From the NCBI RefSeq assembly GCF_900094585.1, contig NZ_FMAG01000003.1:904285-968284 (forward strand): DNA of 64,000 nt. Direction: 5' to 3'. A program made the position numbers and the translations under genes. The notes below the pieces were generated by a model, which did not search any database, had not been told where the DNA came from, and was given only the letters and a program-made list of their open reading frames with translations. This DNA comes from Martinezella multihospitum (GTDB lineage: Bacteria > Pseudomonadota > Alphaproteobacteria > Rhizobiales > Rhizobiaceae). Below, in pieces: positions 35,663-43,016 of this stretch. The first letter of the stretch is position 1, and each line of letters opens with the position of its first letter.

Positions 35663-36270
35663 GCCGCATCCGCCGTCTTTCGCGATGGTGGAGCCGCAAA
35701 GAGATTTTGTCCGATGCCGCGGGCGGTATCGAGATGAGAGGCCATATCCTGTGCTTCTGTCAGAAGCAGTTCGGAGGACATGACAGGTGCGCCGCAATAT
35801 CCGAAAATTCCATGATCGATCTGCGTCCTCATGGCGCCGAAATAGCCGTGGCGCGCATAGGTGCGCATGGTCGCGCCGCCGATAGCGACCAGATGGATCG
35901 GAAGGCGGCTCAGCTTCTTGATCGTCTTCTCCGCGGACATTTCGTCATAGGCCCAGCCATTGCTGAACACCCGGTCGATCCATCCCTTGAGAAGCCCGGG
36001 CATGGACCACCAATAGACGGGATAGACGAGCACCAGTGCATCCGCACGATCGATCCGCGCCTGCTCGGCAACCACATCTTCGGGCGATGGTCCTTCTCTG
36101 AGATGAGCCGCAATGTCGGCGGCGCTGAACCTCGGATCAAAACCTTCCGCCGCAAGATCGGCAATTTCGAAGGTAGCCCCTGAAGCCGTGACACCTTCAG
36201 CGACTTCGGCCGCGACGCTGTGGCTAAAGGAACCGGGATTCGGATTGGTGACGACGATAAGTGAATGCAT
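35659..36270 (-). CDS. NAD(P)H-dependent flavin oxidoreductase (NQO1/flavodoxin-like)
   Basis: This 203-residue protein has the flavodoxin-like fold signature: MHSLIVVTNPNPGSFSHSVAAEVAEGV for phosphate binding and ADALVLVYPVYWWSMPGLLKGWIDRVFSNGWAY for the flavin-contacting loop, as in quinone reductase/modulator-of-drug-activity proteins. AGGAG lies eight bases before the ATG at 36270. It is divergent from a TetR gene with a palindrome between them, which fits control by electrophiles or quinones. It overlaps the end of the channel gene by four bases in convergent orientation. Confidence 0.87.
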   Translation of the reverse strand: MHSLIVVTNPNPGSFSHSVAAEVAEGVTASGATFEIADLAAEGFDPRFSAADIAAHLREGPSPEDVVAEQARIDRADALVLVYPVYWWSMPGLLKGWIDRVFSNGWAYDEMSAEKTIKKLSRLPIHLVAIGGATMRTYARHGYFGAMRTQIDHGIFGYCGAPVMSSELLLTEAQDMASHLDTARGIGQNLFAAPPSRKTADAA

Positions 36271-36313
36271 GTGAAAAACTCCTGATGACACATTGTGAGC
36301 GGCGGCTCAGTCC

Positions 36314-36346
36314 TATATACTTTTAGTAAGTTACTTTTGGTATATA
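36314..36346. promoter_or_regulatory. Predicted TetR operator
   Basis: A 33-base dyad has outer arms TATATAC/GTATATA and a perfect inner AGTAAGTTACT, all with the same centre at 36330. It ends four bases before the TetR start and lies in the divergent promoter with the oxidoreductase. Confidence 0.75.
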
Positions 36347-36349
36347 TCG

Positions 36350-36955
36350 ATGTCAAGCATGCAGACAAAGAAACCAGAGTCCCGCAACCGTCTGACGCGG
36401 GAGGAGCGATACCGGCAGCTCATCGAGGTTGCCTGGCAGATCGTCGGAGAAGAAGGAACGGAAGCCCTGACGCTAGGACGGCTTTCGGAGCGCGCCGGCG
36501 TGACGAAACCCGTCGTCTACGACCATTTTATCACCCGCTCCGGCCTGCTGGCCGCACTCTATCGTGAGTTCGATATCAGGCAGACGGAGGTGATGGACAA
36601 GGCGCTTGATACAAGCACCCCGACGCTGTCAGGCCGGGCGGAGGTGATAGCAGCCTCCTATGTCGATTGCGTGCTGCTGCAGGGGCGCGAAATACCCGGC
36701 ATCATCGCCGCACTCGCGGGCTCGCCGGAGCTTGAAAAGACCAAGCGCGAATATGAGACGGCCTTCATCGAGAAGTGCCGTGCGCTGCTTGCCCCCTTCG
36801 CCACGACCGGCTCGATTGCATCGGCCGGCCTCTGGGCGATGCTGGGTGCGGCCGAAGCCCTGTCCTATGCCGCGACGACGGGCGACATCAGTCCGCAGCA
36901 GGCAAAGGACGAACTCTTCGAAACCATCAAGGCTATGGTTGCGAGAAACAGATGA
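36350..36955 (+). CDS. TetR family regulator
   Basis: This 201-residue repressor has the TetR helix-turn-helix at about residues 18-65: REERYRQLIEVAWQIVGEEGTEALTLGRLSERAGVTKPVVYDHFITRSGLLAALY. The C-terminal helices form the ligand pocket. The start at 36350 follows directly on the AT-rich palindrome; an ATG at 36359 is a possible alternative. It is divergent from the flavin oxidoreductase, its probable target. Confidence 0.88.
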   Translation: MSSMQTKKPESRNRLTREERYRQLIEVAWQIVGEEGTEALTLGRLSERAGVTKPVVYDHFITRSGLLAALYREFDIRQTEVMDKALDTSTPTLSGRAEVIAASYVDCVLLQGREIPGIIAALAGSPELEKTKREYETAFIEKCRALLAPFATTGSIASAGLWAMLGAAEALSYAATTGDISPQQAKDELFETIKAMVARNR

Positions 36956-37008
36956 AGGCCAGTCTCGCAACGCCGCCGTATTCCAGGTAGAGCCCTCGAG
37001 GACGGCGG

Positions 37009-38538
37009 TCAGTTCGATTGCGTTGACGGCGCTGCCTTGACCTGCCCGGCATAAAACGCCTTGGCATCGCTCGTGAACTGCTCGCGCGATGCCGGCCGCG
37101 TATAGAACATATGGCCGCCGCGATAGAGCTTCATCTCCATGCGATCCGCAAAGGCGGGCGGCATATGATCGAGCACATATTGATTGACGCCGAAGGGAAT
37201 GACGAGATCGCTGTAGCCCTGCCCGATCATCACGCGGAAAGATGGCGTCAGCGACAGCAGCTCCTTGAGATCGTCGCTGGCGCCTGCGGTTCCGCGCGAG
37301 CCGCCATTGCGCCCACCCCATTTCCACTCTCTGTTCACCGATGTCGACAGCAGCGTGTAGGTCATGTCGGTATGGAAGCCCAGCTCGTCGCGGGCATAGC
37401 CTGAAAAGGCACCGCCATAGGCGCGGACGAAGCCATCCAAAACCGGATCGCCGCCATGCTCGGCCTCCGACTGCGGATAGGGGTCGGGCGCCAGGAAGGA
37501 AGCATCATAGGCGCTCGCCACATCCGCGCCATCGCCATCGGAATGCTTGCGATAGACCCCGCCGAGAAAGCCCTGGTTCTTGGCAACGACGTCTTGCGGT
37601 ATGCCCGTCAGCTTCGCCACGCGCTCATAGAAGGCCCGACCGGCATCTCCCGAGGGCGGTGGCCCGGCAAGGGTCGGCAAATATTCGTTCAAAGCGAAAG
37701 CCTCCGCATCCTGGACCGCCTTCTCGCTGAAGGCGTTTCGACGTTCCAGCTCGGCCGCAGCCAGCGACGGCAGCTGCAGGGCAGCGCCAAGCGCATCCTC
37801 ACCGCCACCGAAGACGAACCGGCCCTCCAGCAGGGGAGATAGCATCACGATGCCGGAAATCAGAATGCCCTGATCCTCGCGCAGGCTGTTGGCAACCTTG
37901 ACCGAGCGAAAGCCGCCATAGCTCTCCCCGAGAATATATTTTGGCGATGCAGCACGGCTGCTGTGGGTGACATAGAGGGCAATCGCTTTGGCGAGGCTTT
38001 CGGCGTCGCTGTCGACGCTATAGAAATCATTCTGGTCGTCCGGCTTGGCAGTGCGGCTCCAGCCGGTGCCGATCGGATCGATCAGCACGAGATCGGTGAA
38101 TTCGAGCCAGCTTTGCGGATTATCGACCAGCTTGGCATTGGCGCCATCACGTCCATCTGTGCCGAAATCGACGATGCGCGGACCGACAAGCCCGAGGTTG
38201 AGGAAGGCCGAAGCCGCGCCCGGCCCGCCATTGAACACGAAGGTCACGGGCCGGTTCGCATCCCGGTTCTTTGCGACATAGGCGGTGTAGAAGATCGCAG
38301 CACTGCGCTGACCATCCTGACCGAAGAGATCGAGCGTCCCGGCTGTCGCCGTGTAGGGAATGGTCTTGCCATCAGCATTCAGCACATGATCGCTCACCGC
38401 ATCAGGCGGCAGGAGCGAGAGCACGCCACCTCCGCCGCCGGACCCACCATGCGCCTGCTCGGGCGGCGCGGCCGAAGCCGTTGCGGATATCAGCGAAAGG
38501 GCCAGCACCAGGCCGGGAACCATGTTGCGAAAAGACAT
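37009..38538 (-). CDS. Exported serine carboxypeptidase-like peptidase (S10)
   Basis: This 509-residue alpha/beta-hydrolase enzyme has a signal peptide (MVPGLVLALSLISATASAAP), so it should be periplasmic. S10 signatures are FVFNGGPGAASAFLNLGLVGPR (oxyanion hole), LVLIDPIGTGWSRT, KYILGESYGGFRSVKVA with the nucleophile Ser, and the C-terminal YRGGHMFYTRPASREQF with the catalytic His. A glycine run (HGGSGGGGG) follows the signal and may be a linker. Bacterial S10 proteins are fewer than fungal or plant ones; the substrate is not known. Confidence 0.88.
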   Translation of the reverse strand: MSFRNMVPGLVLALSLISATASAAPPEQAHGGSGGGGGVLSLLPPDAVSDHVLNADGKTIPYTATAGTLDLFGQDGQRSAAIFYTAYVAKNRDANRPVTFVFNGGPGAASAFLNLGLVGPRIVDFGTDGRDGANAKLVDNPQSWLEFTDLVLIDPIGTGWSRTAKPDDQNDFYSVDSDAESLAKAIALYVTHSSRAASPKYILGESYGGFRSVKVANSLREDQGILISGIVMLSPLLEGRFVFGGGEDALGAALQLPSLAAAELERRNAFSEKAVQDAEAFALNEYLPTLAGPPPSGDAGRAFYERVAKLTGIPQDVVAKNQGFLGGVYRKHSDGDGADVASAYDASFLAPDPYPQSEAEHGGDPVLDGFVRAYGGAFSGYARDELGFHTDMTYTLLSTSVNREWKWGGRNGGSRGTAGASDDLKELLSLTPSFRVMIGQGYSDLVIPFGVNQYVLDHMPPAFADRMEMKLYRGGHMFYTRPASREQFTSDAKAFYAGQVKAAPSTQSN

Positions 38539-38743
38539 GAAATCGCGTGCTCCAAAGGTTCATCACATAGATGTCAACGGCGACCGTACTATGTCACAGA
38601 CGACGAGCATCCAAACTCAAGAGATGTTGATCGATGACCGCGCCGCTTTGACGGAAGAAGCCTTGAGGCCCCATGACCGCTTTGTCAAAGTGCCGTACCG
38701 AATCGAGATATGAGCCGATAAAGAGAGCGCAAGGGGAACGACG

Positions 38744-39475
38744 ATGAAACAGGATATCGAAATCAAGACGGCCGACGGCACCGCCAAAGCCGCCATCTTC
38801 CGCCCCGATAATGGCGCGGCTGCCGAGCATGGCGTTATCCTCTATATGGACGCCATGGGACCCCGCGCAGCACTGGATGGTATGGCGCAACGGCTGGCCG
38901 ATGCCGGCTATGTCGTGCTGCTTCCCGATCTCTTCTATCGCTTCGGCGCCTATGGCCCCTTCGACGGCAGCGCCTTCGGCAATCCGGCCTCCCGCGAAAC
39001 GATCATGGCGATGCTGCGCGGCACGACGCAGGAAATGACCAAGGCCGATAGTGCCGCCTTCCTCGACGCTCTCTCGGCCGCCGGCGCCAGGGGTGCGGCC
39101 GGCGTAGTCGGCTATTGCATGGGCGGCGGCCGCGCGCTGACCGCCGCTGCCGCCTATCCCGATCGCATCGCGGCAGCCGCAAGCTTCCACGGCGGCAATC
39201 TTGCAAGCGAGGCGGAAGACAGCCCGCACCGGCTCGCCGCCAATATCAAGGCGCGCGTCTATGTCGGCGTCGCCGGTATCGACAACAGCTTTCCGCCGGA
39301 GCAGTCGGCGCGCCTTGCCGAGGCACTCCGCACCGGCGGCGTCGACCACGCGATCGAAAACTATGTCGGCATGGCGCATGGCTGGACGGTGCCTGATCAC
39401 GGCGTCTATGACGAGATCGGCGCCGAAAGGCATTGGAAGCGGCTGTTGAACCTGTTCGAAGAAGCCTTGGTGTAG
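38744..39475 (+). CDS. Dienelactone hydrolase family protein
   Basis: This 243-residue alpha/beta hydrolase has the nucleophile elbow GYCMGGG (Cys as in true dienelactone hydrolases), preceded by VILYMDAMGPRAALDGMAQRLADAGYVVLLPDLFYR and followed by the C-terminal GMAHGWTVPDHGVYDE with the catalytic His. An AAGGGGAA site precedes the ATG. It stands between the divergent S10 gene and the convergent isochorismatase-like gene, so no pathway context is given. Confidence 0.88.
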   Translation: MKQDIEIKTADGTAKAAIFRPDNGAAAEHGVILYMDAMGPRAALDGMAQRLADAGYVVLLPDLFYRFGAYGPFDGSAFGNPASRETIMAMLRGTTQEMTKADSAAFLDALSAAGARGAAGVVGYCMGGGRALTAAAAYPDRIAAAASFHGGNLASEAEDSPHRLAANIKARVYVGVAGIDNSFPPEQSARLAEALRTGGVDHAIENYVGMAHGWTVPDHGVYDEIGAERHWKRLLNLFEEALV

Positions 39476-39535
39476 TCGATTGATGGCGGCACCCCATTGC
39501 CATCACAAGCGGGATGCCGCCATCCGATCCAGAGA

Positions 39536-40240
39536 TCAGAACTTGATCTTGTCGATGCTGGTCAGCGTGGTCTTCTGGGAGACGCCGGGTGCATTGACCA
39601 TGTGCCAGGCCACATATTGCTCGCCATAGAGCTCTGTCGATGACATGCCGTCGACGGGCAGCACGATATTCATACCATTCAATGCGGCATCCGTTGCCGT
39701 ATCGAGCACCGCTCCCTCCGAAGCAGTACCCGTGACGATGACAGTCTTGATGCCCTTGTCGGAGAGAATGCTGCGCAGATTGGTGCCGATGAATTTATCC
39801 GGTCCCGATTTGACAATCGGCTCGCTTGCCAGCGGCGCCAGCGCCGTGGCGATATCCGGAGCCTCGCCAGCACCGCCCAGACTGAAGACGACGAGCATTT
39901 CCTTGGCGCGCGCCCGATCGAGCAAGGTTTTGACCTTGGGGACGGAAGCAAGGCAGCGCGGCTTGGTCTTTGCATTGCATGGCCCCTTGGTCGGGTCCTG
40001 CGCGCCATTGAAATCGAGGACCAAAAGCGCCGTCGTCTTCGGATCGACCGTGGCCTCTTTCAGCTCCGGCGGTGCCGGCGGCCTCACCTTCTGCCAGTCT
40101 TCGATGATCGTCTGAGCGGCGGCGGGCGTGGGCAGCGCCAGACCAGGCATCGCGCAAAGGACTGCAAATGCAGCTCCAAAGGCAAAGCCAGCCCTCCGAA
40201 CCCTGCCGCTTGTGTTTCTGATCGAGTTCCTCTCCTGCAT
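39536..40240 (-). CDS. Exported isochorismatase-like hydrolase lacking the nucleophilic Cys
   Basis: This 234-residue protein has an N-terminal signal (RRAGFAFGAAFAVLCAMPGLALPTPAAAQ) with a twin-basic start, so it is exported. The fold is recognisable from TALLVLDFNGAQDP (conserved Asp) and KTVIVTGTASEGAVLDTATDA. In cysteine hydrolases the last motif reads TGxxTxxCV; here the Cys position is Ala. It therefore either works without a Cys, as true isochorismatases do, or is a binding protein. The ATG at 40240 was chosen over a longer frame because the signal starts there. Confidence 0.75.
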   Translation of the reverse strand: MQERNSIRNTSGRVRRAGFAFGAAFAVLCAMPGLALPTPAAAQTIIEDWQKVRPPAPPELKEATVDPKTTALLVLDFNGAQDPTKGPCNAKTKPRCLASVPKVKTLLDRARAKEMLVVFSLGGAGEAPDIATALAPLASEPIVKSGPDKFIGTNLRSILSDKGIKTVIVTGTASEGAVLDTATDAALNGMNIVLPVDGMSSTELYGEQYVAWHMVNAPGVSQKTTLTSIDKIKF

Positions 40241-40356
40241 CGACGTCCCCTTGGGTTGACGGTGGTGGAAAAGAGATAGGCTAGAAATCCCGGCGGAGCA
40301 TCGAAACTCTTCGTGATGCGCCACCCGCCCAAATCCCAGCGGGCGACATGGAGCCG

Positions 40357-40839
40357 CTAGGCGCCGGCATCGCTCGACGGCTGTTCGCTACCTTTTTCGC
40401 CACCACGCAGGGTCTCCAGCAAGTTTTGCAATCCCTGCCTGATCACCTCGATTTCGCTCGAGCCTGCCATGTCGGACCAGCGCTGTTCCACCATCTTGCC
40501 CGCGGCCATGGCGACTGGGCGCACGCCCTTGCCACGCTCGGTCAGAAATACCAGCCGGGCACGCCGATCGTTTGGGTCGGGCCGGCGTTCGACATAACCC
40601 AGGCGCTCCAGCTCCTCCACCGCCTGCGTCATCGTCTGCTTACGCACATGGGCAAGCCGGGTGAGCTCGCTCACCTGAATTCCCTCCGGACGCGCGAAAG
40701 TGAAGACGTTGGAATGCGGCGGGCGGATGTCGCGGAAGCCCGCCTCCTCCAGCGCGGCATCGACAGCCTGTGCATATTGCTGATGAACGAGCCGCAACAG
40801 CAGACCCAGCGACAGATGGGGAGTGACAGAGTCTTTCAT
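40357..40839 (-). CDS. MarR family regulator
   Basis: This 160-residue winged-helix repressor shows IQVSELTRLAHVRKQTMTQAVEELERLGYVERRPDPNDRRARLVFLTERGKGV, with recognition helix and wing (DPNDRRAR). It is divergent from the haloalkane dehalogenase gene, with a pair of short repeats between, and so probably controls that gene. Confidence 0.9.
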   Translation of the reverse strand: MKDSVTPHLSLGLLLRLVHQQYAQAVDAALEEAGFRDIRPPHSNVFTFARPEGIQVSELTRLAHVRKQTMTQAVEELERLGYVERRPDPNDRRARLVFLTERGKGVRPVAMAAGKMVEQRWSDMAGSSEIEVIRQGLQNLLETLRGGEKGSEQPSSDAGA

Positions 40840-40843
40840 GGAT

Positions 40844-40885
40844 ATAGACAGGCACCTGACTATTATGATAGATAGACAGGTACCT
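40844..40885. promoter_or_regulatory. Predicted MarR operator pair
   Basis: ATAGACAGG followed by CACCT or TACCT occurs twice, starting at 40844 and 40872, 28 bases apart. The cores CAGGCACCTG and AGGTACCT are palindromic. They lie between the divergent MarR and dehalogenase genes. Confidence 0.55.
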
Positions 40886-40915
40886 TACCATTCTCCTCAA
40901 GGAAAGGATACCCAC

Positions 40916-41779
40916 ATGCCCTCGCTCAACGTGCTGGATTCAACCATTTTCTATCAGGACACCGGAACGGGAACGCCTTTCGTGTTCCTGCATGGCAATC
41001 CCACCTCATCTCACCTCTGGCGAAATGTGTCGCCTGCCATCACCACGCCGGGCCGCCGGCTGGCGCCCGATCTCATCGGTATGGGCCAGTCCGGCAAGCC
41101 CGATATCGCCTACACATTTGCTGATCATTCCCGCTATCTCGACGCCTGGTTTGACGCGCTGGCGCTGGACGACGTCGTGCTCGTCGGCCATGATTGGGGC
41201 GGCGCCCTCGGCTTCGACTGGGCAGCCCGCCATCCCGAACGTGTGCGCGGTATCGCCTTCATGGAAACGATCGTGCGGCCGATGACCTGGGACGACTTCC
41301 CGGGCGCGCGCCCTCGCTTTGAAGCGCTGCGATCGCCCGGTATCGGTGAGACAAAGGTGCTGGACGAAAATTTCTTCATCGAGCAGGCCCTTAAACTCAC
41401 CGTTCTCAACGGCCTCAGCGAAAAGGATCACACCATTTATGCCGCGCCCTATCCGACGCGCGAAAGCCGCCGGCCGCTGCTCGCCTGGCCGCGCTCGATG
41501 CCGATCGAGGGCGAACCGGCCGATGTGATCAAGCGCATTGAGGTCTATGACGCCTGGCTGGCGGAAAGCGCCGGCGTCCCGAAGCTGCTGCTGACTTTCG
41601 AAGGACCGGCGGAGACGTTGCTGATTGGCGAGGTGATGACGGCATGGTGCCGGGAAAACATCGCCGATCTCGAGATCAGGAATTGCGGACCGGCCAGGCA
41701 CAATGCGCCGGAAGATCAGCCAGAGATGATCGCAGCAGCGATTTCCGACTGGGCGGATCGTCACGCCTTGACCAGATAG
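40916..41779 (+). CDS. Haloalkane dehalogenase
   Basis: It hydrolyses carbon-halogen bonds of haloalkanes to alcohols and halide. This 287-residue alpha/beta hydrolase has HGNPTSSHLWRNV with the halide-binding Asn28, VLVGHDWGGALGFDWA with nucleophile Asp93 and halide-stabilising Trp94, Glu117 in FMETIVRPMTWDDFP as the acid, and His262 in ARHNAPED. This is the subfamily II (LinB/DhaA) residue set. It sits behind a MarR regulator, suggesting induction by an organic compound. The natural substrate in rhizobia is usually unknown. Confidence 0.88.
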   Translation: MPSLNVLDSTIFYQDTGTGTPFVFLHGNPTSSHLWRNVSPAITTPGRRLAPDLIGMGQSGKPDIAYTFADHSRYLDAWFDALALDDVVLVGHDWGGALGFDWAARHPERVRGIAFMETIVRPMTWDDFPGARPRFEALRSPGIGETKVLDENFFIEQALKLTVLNGLSEKDHTIYAAPYPTRESRRPLLAWPRSMPIEGEPADVIKRIEVYDAWLAESAGVPKLLLTFEGPAETLLIGEVMTAWCRENIADLEIRNCGPARHNAPEDQPEMIAAAISDWADRHALTR

Positions 41780-41790
41780 GCTCCCGCTTT

Positions 41791-41820
41791 CGAGCAGGAG
41801 CTTTCCGCCACTCCTGCTCG
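41791..41820 (+). terminator. Hairpin after the dehalogenase gene
   Basis: Perfect ten-base arms CGAGCAGGAG and CTCCTGCTCG with a ten-base loop begin 12 bases after the stop. There is no T-run, so the terminator call is tentative. Confidence 0.45.
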
Positions 41821-41924
41821 ATCGCTAACCATCGGGGACAATCCGTCGTTGACAAAAACCTGCCAGCCCATAATCTGCGCCTAAGCCCTTGCGATTGCCC
41901 AATTTTCTTTTGGAGAGCAGGATC

Positions 41925-42815
41925 ATGCCGGCAAACTGCATGAGACGACTGGTTCTGGCAGGCATTATCCTCGGCATATCCGCCTATACGGCGGTGGCCG
42001 CGCAGACGCTCGATGCGATCGCGCAAAAGGGTACGATCCGCATCGGCTACATCAGCGACGAAGAACCCTTCTCCTCCAAGAGAAAGGATGGCACCCCCTC
42101 GGGATATGCCATCGACCTCTGCGGCAAGATTGCCGATGCTGTCGGGACCAAGGTCGCCAATCTGAAGCGCGACTATGTCGAGACCACGCTTGCCGATGGC
42201 TTCGATGCCGTGAAGGGCGGCCAGATCGATCTTCTCTGCGGCGCCCTGACCATCAATCTCGCTCGGCGTCAAAGCGTCGATTTCTCGCAGCCGATCTTCC
42301 TGACCGGTGCAAGCGCCCTGCTGCGCAAGGATTCGCCCGATTATCTAAGGGCGCTCTTCCTCGACAGAATAACGACCCAGGTCTCGGCCAAGCCTGCCCC
42401 CGCAACGAGCGCCATCGGCGTGCGTGCCGACACGACCACGGACGCGACACTGCGGGAAGCGCTAGGCCCCAACATACCGAAGACGAGGATTGCGACTTTC
42501 GCCACCCATCAGGATGGCCTGAACGCACTCGAAGACCACAAGATCGATGCCTATTTCGCCGATCGCGCGCTGCTTTTCGACCTCGCCTCGCATGCCCGCA
42601 AGCCCGCCACACTCGTCATCGGCAACCGCCTCTTCACGCATGAACCCTATGGCATCGCGCTCCGGCAGGACGATTCCGCTTTCCGCCTGCTCGTCGACCA
42701 GACACTGACTGCAACCTATCAATCGGATGATTTCGACAAGTTGCTGACCTCCTATTTCGGCGAGGAAAGCCCGATCCTGCGCCGCGAGATCATGATGCAA
42801 TCCATCCCGCAATAA
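41925..42815 (+). CDS. Amino-acid-type periplasmic binding protein
   Basis: This 296-residue protein has a signal peptide (MRRLVLAGIILGISAYTAVAA) and a family 3 binding-protein fold: LDAIAQKGTIRIGYISDEEPFSSKRKDGTPSGYAIDLCGKIADAV and then GGQIDLLCGALTINLARRQSVDFSQPIFLTGASALLRK. The ending (DDFDKLLTSYFG) fits. It stands alone without permease or ATPase genes, so it may serve a transporter or signalling system elsewhere. The ATG at 41925 follows GGAGAGCAGG. Confidence 0.85.
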   Translation: MPANCMRRLVLAGIILGISAYTAVAAQTLDAIAQKGTIRIGYISDEEPFSSKRKDGTPSGYAIDLCGKIADAVGTKVANLKRDYVETTLADGFDAVKGGQIDLLCGALTINLARRQSVDFSQPIFLTGASALLRKDSPDYLRALFLDRITTQVSAKPAPATSAIGVRADTTTDATLREALGPNIPKTRIATFATHQDGLNALEDHKIDAYFADRALLFDLASHARKPATLVIGNRLFTHEPYGIALRQDDSAFRLLVDQTLTATYQSDDFDKLLTSYFGEESPILRREIMMQSIPQ

Positions 42816-43016
42816 TGCGGCGACAGCTCACCAGCTGTCATAAAGTCGCCTTTGCGACATCTCCGCCGAGTATATGTCGGCAACAAACCCAACCATTTCT
42901 GGATGGGACAGCGTGACGGTCGTCGTGCAAGCATCTTGATTATGTCGTAGACAGGCTCTGGTCGCCGACGCACACATCATAAAATCCGTTTCCAGTATCA
43001 ATCAGGGTCGCACGCA

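Noticed and set aside
38522..38713. Small plus-strand open frame between the S10 peptidase and dienelactone hydrolase genes
   Set aside because: It overlaps the peptidase start, has no good ribosome site and no protein-like conservation that I recognise.
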